Shown here: positions 12,330 through 24,454 of the stretch, in pieces
Position numbering within the stretch: position 1 is the first letter of the stretch
Layout of the letters: every line of letters starts with the position of its first letter
Assembly (NCBI GenBank): GCA_002682825.1
Contig: NOKP01000030.1
Span: forward strand, 443,924-507,923
Direction: 5' to 3'
From: Neonectria sp. B-13
Lineage: Eukaryota > Ascomycota > Sordariomycetes > Hypocreales > Nectriaceae
DNA: 64,000 nucleotides
Program-made: the position numbers and the translations under genes
The notes under the pieces: model-generated
What the model was told of the DNA's origin: nothing
Database searches by the model: none
The model's input: the letters and a program-made list of their open reading frames with translations, nothing else

Positions 12330-14024
12330 TTACAGATCAACCGCAAAGCGAGTTCTCAACTTCTCACCATAGCGATAGAAGAGCCAAGGAACTGGAGTGA
12401 AAGCAAGGCATATAAACCCCAGGACGCTGTTTCCCCAGCCCAGTCCCAGCTGCTTATACAGTGGCTCGGCGGCAAGGCCAAGAAAGGCGCCGAACGGGGA
12501 ACGAACAAGTAAGTTCGCAGCCAAAGCAGAAGCGGCAGCTTCCGATCCAAAAGCATCAACCAGATATATCTGCCCAGGTATGACAACAAACAGAGATCCA
12601 AGTCCGACGATGAATGTTCCCAGAATCGGTACAATCCAGTGAGTTTGGTAATCGGCACTCCAACCGTACAGGAAAAGGCCCAGCGGGGTGATGGGGCCAA
12701 ACCACTTCATTAAGATGAGGCGCTTCTCTGGTTTAGCAACGGTTTCACCATTCTTTTGCCCAAGGAGCTTATCGCTGAGGATAGAGAACAATACCAAACC
12801 AGTTATCATGCCGAGGCCGAGGCCAAGGTAGGCCAACCCGGCAAGTCCTGCATTGAAACCGTAGACTCCTTCAAAAAGAGCCGGGAAAGTGGTGAAGAGC
12901 AAGAAGATTAAACCGAAGAGAATTCCCGTGTAGAGCGACACGAGTAAAACGATAGGTGAAAAAAGGAGCATCTTCACCGGACGGCTGATGGCACGACGAA
13001 GCATTTCGCGAGGGGTTTCCTCCCTGGCTACTTTCGGTACGAGCTTGTCGTTGCCAGTTTCCTTGCGCATTCTCTGTGTTTTACGCTGTAGTAGGACTGC
13101 GGCGTTGGACTCTTGCATGAATATGGCAGTGGCGGCGCCGATGATACCAGACTAAACGCGTGGTGAATTAGAAATGTGCAGCCGGCGGGAAACCCGCAAG
13201 TACAACTCACAAGAATCATGATAATCCGAAACGTCCAGCGCCAGCCGATACTTTCAGACACAAACCCACCGACGATCGGTCCAACGACCTGCATTAGTTA
13301 GCACACTGGTTTCTCCCGGCAGGAGATTTACCTACGGGTCCTAAGATTGGTCCCATGGCGAACAATGCCATTGCCTTTCCACGTTCTTCTTGTGGGGTGA
13401 GGTCGGCGACAGTACCACCGCCAATACTCATGGGGCCTGAGGCAGCGCAGCCACAGATGAACCGAAAGACAAGGAACATGGACGTATTGGTGCTGAAGGC
13501 ACACCCCACGGTAAATGCAAAATAGAAAACGCTGCAGAAGTGGTAGACGATGAGGCGCCCATACAGTTCGGAGAGAGGCGCGAGAACTAGGGGTCCCAGA
13601 GCAAAACCTAACACGTAGAGACTGACTGTCATTGCCGCTACCGTCGAGTCTTTGATGTGAAACTCATTGGCCAGCTGTTGTGCCCCAGGGGCAAACATGG
13701 TTGCGGCGAGGTTTCTGCGACGAAGAGTCAGCCACACTCTCTCAAAGATAGGCGAAGGCATGGGGAATGGAAAGCTACTCACGCAATAAGTGTAAAGAGA
13801 CTAACGACGATTATTTGTATATTCTTCTTGGACTTCGACCAGTTGCGGGGATTTGCAGGGTCGTCGGGACCGTCCCAGTCAACGATATTCGGATTCATCT
13901 TTTGCCCATCGACGACGGTTTCGGTAGGTGAAGCGCAAGTCTCAATGTCTTCTTGGTCTGTAGTTGCAACATGCGTCTCCGGTTGGTGAGCTCCACTGTT
14001 TGGAGTGGACATCGTGGATTCCAT
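12330..14024 (-). CDS. DHA1-family MFS drug/metabolite:H+ antiporter
   Basis: Four exons (14024-13783, 13714-13336, 13288-13211, 13151-12330) give 506 aa. The cytosolic N-terminus contains [20 protein letters not shown], the signature that precedes TM1 in fungal DHA1 exporters (Tpo/Flu1 type). Motif A-like PLSELYGR and the TM5 glycine-rich antiporter motif ([17 protein letters not shown] across a splice) are present, followed by a central loop and six further hydrophobic segments. A plasma-membrane exporter is expected. The first in-frame ATG is at 14024 ([11 protein letters not shown]); the frame is open further upstream only from non-ATG codons. It is divergent from the Zn2Cys6 gene at 14884 across a promoter with CGGAG repeats, which suggests control by that regulator. 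A role as self-resistance or export function of the neighbouring enzymes is inferred. Confidence 0.9.
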
Positions 14025-14396
14025 ATTAGGGCGTTGGATGGCGTCGTTTTTGACACGGCTCTCCAGGCTGAAGAACGTTGGTTTCACCGAGGGTGAGAAG
14101 TTTAAAGTCGATTATAGATGGCCAAAATAAAAAGATCTCGAGAGGAATGTCTAGGCACGGCAAGTTTGGGTGTGCAAGTGTAGATTTGTAGGCTCCCTTG
14201 ATTTCTCGGCAGATGTTGTTCTTAAGGGAAACCCAATCTCACCTCAAGAAGTAACGAAACCACCCTAATGTGGAATGCAAATCTCCCTCGGGGTGTAAAG
14301 GGGTTGTCCGATCCCCCGCGTGCTTCATTACTGCCGCGGACGAAACGTATTGCCATTCCCTTTGCTGGCGAAGGTGGCATGGAAAGTCTACGACAA

Positions 14397-14453
14397 CGGA
14401 GGATCGGAGCGGAGGATCGGAGGAGGTGGAGCTCGGACTTCACGGAGGATCGG
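14397..14453. repeat. CGGAGGATCGGAG tandem repeat, candidate Zn2Cys6 binding array
   Basis: The 13-mer CGGAGGATCGGAG occurs twice, back to back (14397-14409 and 14410-14422). A third copy with one changed base (CGGAGGATCGGCG) lies at 14443-14455. Each copy holds two CGG triplets 8 bp apart, the half-site read by Zn2Cys6 proteins. The location between a Zn2Cys6 gene and an exporter favours a regulatory role; binding is inferred. Confidence 0.6.
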
Positions 14454-14633
14454 CGAATGTGACGTGGCATACTGCATTGCTTCTGTCGGGCTGAGCGGGC
14501 AACTTAAATACAATAGTGTTATGAATGGGATATGCTCGCTTGACATGATATGTGTGAATCGTGTTGCAAACAACGACGAACAGTCGACCATCCCCCCATC
14601 CGCACTGCTTTCTTTCGCGCAGTAATCAAGGGT

Positions 14634-14656
14634 CGGAGCAACGGAGCATCGGAGCA
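14634..14656. repeat. CGGAGCA repeated three times with 8-bp period
   Basis: CGGAGCA starts at 14634, 14642 and 14650, giving three in-phase CGG triplets with the same 8-bp spacing as the upstream 13-mer array. It lies 250 bp before the regulator start codon at 14884. Candidate autoregulatory element. Confidence 0.55.
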
Positions 14657-14883
14657 GCGCACCGGTCTAGCCTAAGACAGTTGGTTGGTTCATCACGTCA
14701 CGTCACCCCACTGCCACCATCCAAACTTCCGTCAGTGCTCATCCTCCGTTAAGAACCACGCAAGCATGGCCCCGTTGCTTTGAAAGACGAGTTCTCTCAG
14801 AATTCTGTACCCGCATCCTCAGGCCTATGAAACTGCTGGCCCTAGCCGGTTCTCACAAAAAGATTGTCGGTTTTCCGTGCCAA

Positions 14884-17442
14884 ATGTCTGACCCTGACGA
14901 ACAGCTCCCTACAGAATGGGGCCCAGGCAAAACGCCGATGGGAAGAGCACGTCTACTTTCCAGTAGGCGTAGAGAAAAACAACAGTTATCCTGTAATCTC
15001 TGCAGGCAAAGAAAGTGAGTAATTATTATGCACTGCCCCTTTCAGCCAAGGAGTATCCTGATCGTCCAATTTGTCCAGGCTGCGATGCGACCGACAAGAT
15101 CCTTGTGGCACCTGCACCAAACGAGGGCTGGGCCTATCTTGCACCTACGCTTCGCCTGCTTCACGGACTACTGATGGCTTGCGGCGACCAGCTGTTACTA
15201 TGCAAGATAGGATTCAGCAGCTAGAGAGCTTGGTGGTTGATCTGATGCAGAAAACGTCAGCAACCCACCCTGTTGAGAAACCCATCGCCGCCGCGGAGCA
15301 GCCATGCCGGGTACTTGCCACCGAGCACGCGGCTGTAGCTGCATCAAACGAAGACATCGCCGAATTTGACTCCCCTTCTTCCGATTGCGGGAGCATGCAG
15401 TTCAGTCAATCCGGGGCCAGTTATGTCAATAGTGCCCACTGGGCCGCTATCCTTGACGGAATTGCAGACATCAAGGACCACTTTGAGCATGAGAAAGAGG
15501 GAGAGGTGCAAGACGGTTGTCGACTCTCTGATCCTGTTTATCCGGACTGGACAGGTCCGCAGCTGCTGTATGGTTGCCCCAGACTCGTGACCAAGGACGA
15601 AATACTGGCGTCAATGCCTTCACGGCCGGTCGTAGATAGATTGGTCTCGCGCTACTTCAATTCCTTTGAGATGTCTCCAGGTGAGTGTTCTCTTGACCCA
15701 AGGGTCGATTCAAGCATCAATCTAACATTTGCATCTCAGCTGTCCTGCATACCGCCCAGTTCCTGAAGGAGGTATTGTCCATCTTGTTATACAGTCCGAT
15801 TCCTTACCGCTGACGTGCCATTAGTATGAAGAGTTCTGGGAGAATCCATCAGCCACCCCTACCATGTGGCTCGGCCTTCTATTCACTATCATGTGTCTTG
15901 CAACCCAGTTTCAGAAGTTCAGATTGGACCCCGGCGTCCACACCCCATCGAGCCTCGCCATTGAACAAGACCTCGAGAAGACGGTCGACATATTTCGGCA
16001 AAAGATTGTGCAGTGCCTTGTCTTGGGGAATTACGCAAAGGGAGGCTCGTATGTGCTAGAGACGCTCATGCTTTACATTGCTGTTGAGATTTTCCTTCGC
16101 AATGATGCTGAGATTGGGGTATGGATTCTACTCGGGACCACAATTCAGCTTGCGATGCATATGGGCTACCACAGAGATCCGAAGCACTTCAAAGAAATGT
16201 CTCCCTTCACGGGCGAGATGCGCAAACGGGTGTGGGTAACCGTCGTTGAACTCGATATCGGAATTTCTGCACAGATGGGCCACCCACGGTTGATCAAGCA
16301 ATGGCAAACAGACACTAAAGAACCATCAAACCTTCAGGACTCTGATTTTGGCAAAGACACAACAAACATGCCCCCGCCACGGCCGGATGCGGATCTCACG
16401 CCGATGCTTTATCGTCTTGTAAAGTTCCGGATAATGAAGACGATCGGCTTCATATGGGATTTCGCAGCCGACACTAGGCCATATACCTACACCGAGGTCA
16501 TGAAGATGGACACGAAACTGGAAGACGCCCATAAATCTATTCCACCATGCCTCAAGTGGCGTTCACTGACTCACTGCATCACAGACTCCCCTCAAGTCAT
16601 CATGCAAAAGGTGTTTCTAGAGATTATATTTCACAGAGCAAAGATCGTGCTGCATCGTAAATACCTGCATTATCCGCCAACGAAGACTTCGTATGGCCAT
16701 TCTCAACAAACATGCTTAGATGCAGCCCTGAAGCTCCTTGACTATCAGCACATGCTTCAAGAAGAGACACAGCCCTTCTGCCAGTTATATCAGGAACGGT
16801 GGAAAGTGTCTTCTATAGTTAACCATGACTTTCTCCTTGCCACAAGCATTCTTTGCTACTACCTGCAGCAGTTCGATGACGAGATTCATGAACACCCTGA
16901 CCCGTCGATCGTCGAAAGGATCCGCGCATCGCTGAGAAGATCGCATCGCACATGGCTTCAACTGAGTGGATCGTCTAAAGAAGCACAAAAGGCCGCCAAA
17001 GCCTTGAGTGTTGTTCTTGGGAGCCGAGACGGTTATAGTATAGACTCGGATATGGAAGCGAACACTCCACTGAGTCCACCAGAGGTGTTCTCGCCATCCA
17101 CCTTTGTCAACCTCGGTGGTTACCGGCAAGGTACGTGCCCATGTTCCCTGCTGAAACCCTTCCTGATGTTTAAACTTCCCGGCCTAATTCGGGCTTAATT
17201 AGAACACCTCTCCGGCCTCAGTATCCAGTTTCCAGCCTTCGATGCACCTGTGGTACCAAATTGGGCAAACCTCACCAGTGAACCCCCAAGCTTTTTTCCG
17301 GCTACAATGCCTGATTCAAGTGAAAGTTGGCAGATTATGGATGGTAAGTACGTATGATGTGGTTTTTGTCACATAGAGCTGATCGTAGTCACTAGAAACG
17401 AACACAATGAGTTCTCTACAATTCCCTTCGAATCTAGAATGA
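14884..17442 (+). CDS. Zn2Cys6 transcription factor with fungal-specific TF domain
   Basis: The N-terminal binuclear zinc cluster has Cys at residues 37, 40, 47, 53, 56 and 65 (CNLCRQRK across an intron to [12 protein letters not shown]). It is followed by a short linker and a coiled-coil dimerisation helix ([18 protein letters not shown]). The middle homology region is recognisable from [20 protein letters not shown] through [17 protein letters not shown] and [23 protein letters not shown]. Introns fall after CRQRK, after FEMSPG, after QFLKE and after GGYRQ. A last intron after 17343 gives an end at 17442; without it the stop would be at 17357. Nuclear DNA-binding activator or repressor. Divergent from the DHA1 exporter with CGGAG repeats between them, so it is the likely pathway regulator for the 5.7-14 kb genes. 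Confidence 0.88.
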
Positions 17443-18706
17443 AAGTTAGTAGTGTTTTGTTTTGAGTTGTCATGCTGCTGCGTTTCGAGGATGTGGCATA
17501 GGTTTTTACGTATACTTACTGTTCAAGGCTTCTTATCTATAAAAGAAACAGTAGCTGACTTTTGGCCATCTGCTCCAATAGCTGTTGTTTGAAGGTTCCG
17601 GAGCCATAGTATGAACAAACGGCTAAGCATCTTGTAAATCCTTAATTAACAGAGCTCTATAATCAATTACGCTACGCCATCATTATGAAGTGGTTTCGTC
17701 TCTCGCATGCCGTAGCCTGACTCATTATTGTGCTAGTTGCTTATGGATCATCCATCAAGAAGCGTTACATTGTGGATCCAACAAATACAGACAAGCCAGC
17801 TCCCCCCGATCCAATGCCTATGCCTGAGTCTGCTCTAGGGTGGATGAATGCTCAATGTGACGATCCTGGAGTTAGCGATGCATCCAAGCCTATGAACGGT
17901 GCTGGGATACAATAAAGGCCCCGGGAGCATGAGGAAACGCTGGCATTACATACTCAATCGACGTCAACCACAGCTTTTGATATCTTGAGCTTTATATAAT
18001 ACCCTTTCCTCAGAGTGTGTGTTGAAGTTGCAACACCTAGGACTTTTTGAATGGTCCTGAGCTTATGAGATGCCATCAACCCAACGAGCAGGATGGCTGC
18101 GTCGGCTGCATTATCATGACATCAATCACCCTGCTAGCTATGTAATTCTCACTTGTTTCAATATCTTGAATGTCGTTGGGTTAAAAGAGTCCGATCTTTG
18201 AGTCTGATGTCATTGGCTCTGTGTTAGATGCTCTGGGAATTTCGAGGTACACTGATTGAGATCTCTAACGAGATGCAAGACGCCATATCAGACTTCACTG
18301 GCACGTTTGCGACACAGCCCAATCAAGACCTTGGCCTCAAGGAGATTCCCGACATTGTACTACTCGGCTGGGGTGCGTCTCGTGCCATCTTGGAATAAGT
18401 GTGTGTTTCCCTCACACAGTAGAGTTGGTTCCTTCGTTACTAACCCGGTGCTGTACGGCCTTCCAAAATGAACTGGAGCCAAACTCACGGCAAGAGTTTT
18501 ACTACTCTGAAAGACTTTACGAATAGCTTCTATACTCCATGTTAATTCACAATGGGTCAATCAATCTCACAAAGATTCCTCGTCTATTGAAAGATGACGT
18601 AAATTCGCGATCCACTTTCTATGGATCAGCAGCTGTATAACATGCAAGTCTCGGAGTTGTTTCCAAATACAGGACTTTAACATGCCACATAAGCGTTTGC
18701 AAGCCC
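17443..18706. other. Intergenic, about 1.3 kb
   Basis: A 61-codon open frame (17730-17915) has no start context or homology I can support. No repeats or RNA genes recognised. Contains the 3' ends of the two flanking convergent genes. Confidence 0.45.
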
Positions 18707-19816
18707 TTAGGGAAGCGCATCAATAAGAACCTTGGGTCCAGCTGGTACAACTAGGGGCGCATCTCCACCAAACACCACCATGTTTCTCCCGGAAGCATAT
18801 CCACGGGCGTACAGGCCCAAATAAGGAGCGGTAGTCTTATAAAACGCACCCCGCGCCTCACTGTTCTCGTCCTGATCCCAGTATAGACGACGAAACCACA
18901 GATAAAGTCGTGGATAATCGTGGCGGATAGACTTTAGGTTGCACATAAAGACTGGGTAGTAGGCCACGTCAAATCGCGCGATGGTAGTGTAGAGCCGCAC
19001 GTCAACCTCGGTGATTGTGTCTCCTAGAACGTAGGGCTTGCCGTGGGATAGTAAACCTTCCACTCTGTCAAGCGACTCAAAGAGAGGCCCGATTGCAGCG
19101 TCGTAGGCTTCCTGTGACTTGGCAAACCCAGCCTTGTATACACCATTGTTGATTGTATTGTAAACCCAGTCGTTGATTGCGTCGATTTCCTGCCGAAGGT
19201 GCGCAGGGTACAGTCCACCACCTGGCTTATTCTCTTCTCTCAAATGGTGCGGAACGAATTCATCGAACTCGGTGTAGAGCATTCGGATGATTTCGGATGA
19301 TTCATTATTGACGATAGTGTCGGTCTTCTTATCCCACAGCACGGGAACAGTGTATCGTCCAACATAACTAGGGTCAGCAAGAAGGTATAGCTCCTTAAGC
19401 TTTGTAAAGCCATGTAGTGGGTCCTTGGGCAACGATTCTCCTTCGCCGCTGAAGTACCAGCCTTCAGGTCCCATGGTGAAGTGGACCTGATATACATCAA
19501 TCACGTCTTCAAGCCCTTTCAATGATCGGACAATCAGCGTTCTGTGGGCCTTCTTCATGTCAGCCAAAGAGATCTCGAGTAGGTAGGAAGTCTGAAGAAC
19601 CAACCCAGGGGCAGCCGGGTGAAACGTAAAGGGCATATCGGCCCTTTTCCGCCACGAACTTAGAATTCGGATCCCGAGAAACAGATTGGCGGAAGGCGCT
19701 TTCAGGTCGGGCAAAATTCCCACCCGCATGAACTGACTAACGAGAGTTTATATTAGTCTACGAACGATCGATGATTATAGAGGGGAGGTAATCACTGGTC
19801 CGAGGTTGATAGTCAT
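18707..19816 (-). CDS. Xi-class glutathione transferase (glutathionyl-hydroquinone reductase, ECM4/Gto-like)
   Basis: Reduces glutathionyl-hydroquinones and related conjugates with glutathione. Three exons (19816-19796, 19736-19605, 19549-18707) give 331 aa. Reading the last exon as one long ORF up to 19729 loses the active site. With a 55-nt intron (19604-19550; GT-AG, internal CTGAC branch-like site) the protein reads KGRYALYVSPGCPW joined to AHRTLIV, the family's catalytic Cys-Pro-Trp-Ala-His-Arg motif. The N-terminal exons encode FRQSVSRDPNSKF, also typical. The C-terminal domain includes DVRLYTTIARFDVAYYPVFMCN, with the Tyr-containing substrate region of the Xi class. Cytosolic. The donor of the short intron (GTTGGT) is not the usual consensus. 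Possible roles are quinone or lignin-aromatic detoxification; I see no specific link to its neighbours. Confidence 0.92.
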
Positions 19817-20839
19817 GATGTCGCTGTTACTTTTTCACCAGCGGAATGGGACAGTATATCGAGATGTCGCCTGGAACTTGGTGAGTTTAATGAAGATCTT
19901 CCAAAAACTTCAAAGTCTCGAAGAACGAACAGTCAACTCTTATGCACGCTTCTCGGCCTTCGCGTACGACACGTGGGGCATAGTTGATTTGAAATGAACC
20001 CGCGCGGCATCACGTCATGGGCTGACAAATTCATTCCGTCGACTAGGCAAGTTGCGCGCGGTTATGGAATACGGGTCTGGTCAAATGATAGATAGCGTAT
20101 CCTTGAAGTGCTATTTGTGAATGCATCGATGCTAGTCGTAGACATTGTGACAATCTAGTTACTTAGATTAGGTTGATCGAGAAGATTGAATCGAGGTAGA
20201 AAGTCTTGGCTAGGACTGAAAAGCGAAGCAACACTTAGGCAAGGACAAGCCGACGTGTATTCCCCTCCCAATTTTCTGGCGAAGTGGCAGATAATTTAGG
20301 GGCTCTGTACGGATTTCGTCAGTCATGATCGTTGTTAATCCAGCTGTGATTACAATGATGCAAGGTATTGTTGCGGTCATCGTCTGGCTCCATCACCCAT
20401 CTAATCCAGGATGATTGTAGGAATGAGTACGAGAACAGGAAATACATAAACAGTCTGGGTGCTTCTTGGTGAGCGTAACGGCAGGTGAAACAGGCAGTAG
20501 ACTAGGCTTCTCAAGCTCCTTGTCGTTAAAGCGAGCTACAGTGCTAGTTAACTTAAAGCAGCGACCGACTTGCCCTTTCAGGATGGTCAAGTCACAGGTC
20601 AGGTGACAAATGGGCCGATTAGGTGGACACCGATAAGATCATGATCACGCTAGGAATCGTGCATCAACAAATCTCATCTCAACCGTAGTACATCCCAGCG
20701 AACTACTATTGAAAGCGAACAGTGGGACTCCCGATGGTTCATAATCATTGAAGCATATACGTAACAAACGGCGAGGCGAATATCTGCGTCGCAATGAGTG
20801 TCCACTCATCACGGCACCGGCCTATGACCTTCACAGGGT
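19817..20839. other. Divergent intergenic region, about 1 kb
   Basis: Separates the GST (-) from a Zn2Cys6 gene (+) and must contain both promoters. No clear operator repeats or coding exons seen. Confidence 0.45.
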
Positions 20840-23009
20840 ATGTTCCAGACCGCTCCGACAATGCACGAGACGTTAGCTGATGAGCAATCAACCAGTTGCT
20901 GGACATGCAAGGCACGAAAGGTCAGATGTGACGAAAGGCCATCGGCTTGTAGGAACTGTGAAACGAGAGGAATTCCCTGTGGTGGTTATGATATCAGACT
21001 ACAATGGATGTCAGACCCTTTCGCACAGCCCACTGCATCGAGCAGCCAAGGACGCAGAAGCATCAAACTGGGTGGGGATTCAAACCATTCTCGCTGATGT
21101 ACAAACCAAACTAATCCACTCTTAGATCGAGTCAGTGGTCATCGATACCGGATGCAAGAAATCACCGGCTTCCTTTCTGCCATCGACAACCATGCGGAAG
21201 CTGGGCTCTCATTGACAAAAGGCCCATTTTCCGCTTTTCCAAGCCTCAACAGTGATCGGGGGCAGTTGAATACTTTAGCTACACCATCTCATGAATTTTC
21301 CATCACCGTTGAAGTTCCGCAGGAGAGCCAGACTGCAGGTCAATCCGATGACCACGTGGTCCCAGCCGGCCACGATCATAACGGTTTCTGTGGAACGGAG
21401 CCGGGCTTGAACTCGGCGACGACTGTGTCCCTATACGGTAGCACACCTACTTTTCAGACAGAAGATGCAAGCAGCATCTTCGACGGTACAAATTTCCACG
21501 CAGACTCTACAATGGATGTCGAAGAGCAAACCAACAAAGGCGATGTATTACCAAATACTGTCACATGCAACATCAGCTCCACTGAAACGGACCGAGCACT
21601 GTGGTTCAAATACAATGTGGTAGGGTCATCCATCTCCACAACGCCAAGTGCATATTCGGCTTTCTCTTGTCTGAACAGCCTTCCTATCCAACACGTTCAC
21701 ACCAGTCTCTTCGGAAATCCCGAAGCTGACCTGTTAATGCATCACTACATGATTCATGTCGCTGATGTGCTCTTACCTATCATTCATCCCCATAACCCAT
21801 ATCGTGGTTTGTACGTCCCAACCGCGCTTGAAGGGATATCTTTCCACATCTCAGATCCAAAAGAAACTAGAGCCAAAGTTCATGCTGCACTTTACAACGC
21901 TCTGTTAGCGTCAGCGGCCTTTCATCTTTGGAACTGCAACAAATCTCAAAGCAAGTACCAAAAGATGGGTCTCAAGCACAGGTACCATGCACTGCATTCC
22001 TTACAAGCTGCAGTCAACTCCCCGACACTAGCGGCGGATCATCAAATCCTGTTGATGGCAATGCTATCTCTGGTCACCATAGGCGTAAGTATTGGTGCAA
22101 TCATTGCAGCAATCCATACAGCGTATACTGATATAGCAGTAGGTAATGTCTGGAGAAGATGATGACTTTATGGTACACCTAAAAGGCATATCCCAGTTAC
22201 GCAACTCTCGCAGACGGTGGAGAATTGTCAGCGGTCCTACTCGGCAACTAAATGAAATAAGTGCTTTCTTAGCCCTCATGGCTCGGACAACATCTTTACA
22301 TGTCTCTCCATCCGCCTGGGTTGGTGAAAACGACAGTGTTTCCAACGCAGAAAATACTCTTATCCAATCGGGCGGCTGCTATGGATACATGTACGGAATC
22401 ACGCCCAACATTGCAGCGGCAATCCAGGAGACATGTCGACTTGCAGAATTTGCGGCTCAATATGACCACCAAGGTCATGAAACCATGCCAGACGATCTTC
22501 TTGAAGCTTGCGAAGCATTGGGTAACAGGCTTCTGTCTTGGAGCCTTGAATCTGAAACACTATCATCAATCCCAGCAAACGACGACTTGATGATGATGAT
22601 TTTCAACCTCCAAGCAAATGCCTGGCACCATGCAGCACTGATTTACTACTACTGTCGTATCCAACGCTACGATGCGTCGGATTTGACAAGGGAAGTGGAG
22701 CGCGTAACTGAATATATGCACGCCGCAGAAGATGCAAAAGCCGGACTCAAATCCAATAGAGCAAGCATAATGGCTCCAATCACATGGCCAATGTTTGTTG
22801 CCTCCTTTAATGCTGTTAAATCGCAACGGGATGGGTGCAGAGCATGGTGGGAAAGGGTACAGCATTACGGTATTGCTAACATCAGGAGGCAGTGGGATCT
22901 TATACAACAGGTATGGAAAGATTTGGACGGAACACAATGCGAGGGGCATGGTTCAAGCAACTGGTCCGCTATTTTAGGTGGTTTAGGGACGAATATCTTG
23001 CCTATATGA
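20840..23009 (+). CDS. Zn2Cys6 transcription factor, ARCA-like with fungal TF domain 2
   Basis: Three exons (20840-21071, 21126-22084, 22143-23009) give 685 aa. The zinc cluster is at residues 20-47 (Cys 20, 23, 30, 37, 40, 47; CWTCKARKVRCDERPSAC). Only 20 residues precede it, as in many ARCA-type regulators. The remainder matches the fungal-specific TF domain 2 pattern: ADLLMHHYMIHVADVLLPI, then a helix-rich region with HALHSLQAAVNSPTLAADHQ, and a C-terminus with WPMFVASFNAV and WWERVQHYGIANIR. Intron 1 has a weak donor (GTGGGG) but restores frame. Nuclear regulator; targets unknown. It could control the neighbouring amine oxidase 1.4 kb downstream, but no evidence beyond proximity supports this. 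Confidence 0.88.
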
Positions 23010-24454
23010 GCGTAGGTCGCGTTAGCTATGGCACTCGTTTTCGTCAAGGGAAGCAAACGTCAGCATGGTCTCATTACTAGTGGGTTATTTCAGACCGAGT
23101 AATGAAGAAGGGTTCAAGTAAGTCACTCACCATTTTACTCACAGGCAAGGGCATAGAGCGGTGGCTTTCCCACTTACGTTTGCCCAGAATATGGCCTCGG
23201 GGACAAATTGATTGGCATTAGCAACACAAACTAAATGCAAGCTCGCGAAACAGCGGCACTTATCTATACGAGTTAAATATAATTTCAAGGATTTTGACTA
23301 ATCGCTAAATTACATTAGGGCGTTAACCATCCCGAATATGAGAATCCCGCCACCCGAAGCCTCAGCTACAGGGTAGATTCAAGCGGCATTTTCAACCAGG
23401 CAGTATCCACAGTTAGCAAGCGAGTGCGGAATGTGGGGAGCGCTCGGAAGACCGTCCCCTTAGTGCGGAGGCCCTTTTGGCTGGTTTGCGGCCGTTGAGA
23501 AACAGATATGGAAGTAGACTTCTTGTTATTACTTGTGGGAACCTGCTTACACTTGTAGGCTGCGATGAATGCTTCTGGATACCTACTCTTTCAAGGGGAT
23601 TATTAATCTCCAAGCGATGCGAATACGAACTGCTGAAAACCGCGTCGGCCGGTATCGGGGTAACTATGTCTAGTCTGCTTTTAAGGAAGGCGTCTCCGAG
23701 ATACTCATCACATGGCCCAAATGACCGCACACTAGCAATTGACTTGCCCCAAGCCCTTCCGCAATGATCGTATCATTGTCACATATTTTCATGAGGTGAC
23801 GCAACTAAAGATTGATAGTTCCCTGGACCCATTGATGGCAAAACACGAAGTAACTACCAGAGCAATAAGCGTGGCGTACTAGTTGGACGAATATCGTTGA
23901 TCAATGGTGCCCATTTCATTGTTAGTTCCCATGTATTTGCATGTGCCGACAAGGGCTCCAAGGTTGAGTTGTGCTGAAACGCGCTGAGTGCTCCGAACCT
24001 CGCACACAACAGTGTCCTTACATGGTCACACCCTCCAAACTTGAGATGTGTGGCCAAGAAATCCTTACACAGCGATTAGCACGCCAATCATTACTGCATT
24101 GGTCCATTTTCGGAGCTGCTTCCCTCTTTCATATCTCCCTTATTCGACGTCTCTGATGTAGAGACCCATATTCCTGATGATAAGCTCGAAATATCGAAAC
24201 TTTATTGGTAGCGTAGCCAAATGAAACCTGCGAGCTAGAGCACCAGTGTTTAGTTCTCACAATACTAACCCTTCCTGGTCGATTATGTTGGTACCCCGCA
24301 GCCTCACTTCACGTGGTCGATGATAAGACACAGAGATGGAATCGTAGGGCTTTGAGTATAATAATGTTGTAGCTGCCATCACCTCGATTTCATGTCCATA
24401 TCTCACAATCTGCTATCAAGCTGAATCATCCTTCGGCAACCGAGAGCTTATGAA
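23010..24454. other. Intergenic, about 1.4 kb
   Basis: Open frames on both strands look non-coding. No recognisable repeats or mobile element. The right end is the promoter of the amine oxidase. Confidence 0.45.

Larger units (their letters stand above)
14025..14883. promoter_or_regulatory. Divergent promoter: DHA1 exporter (-) / Zn2Cys6 regulator (+)
   Basis: This 859-bp region carries two groups of CGG-containing direct repeats, listed separately. It also contains a short inverted CCG/CGG-rich patch at 14308-14345. Short reading frames across it look non-coding. Confidence 0.55.

Noticed and set aside
17730..17915. Short 61-codon open frame rich in Pro and Met
   Set aside because: No signal peptide, homology or gene context; chance ORF is likely.
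18707..19729. Single-exon GST lacking the catalytic Cys (dead enzyme)
   Set aside because: Splicing a 55-nt intron restores the Cys-Pro-Trp-Ala-His-Arg motif in frame, so loss of the active site is an artefact of the ORF.
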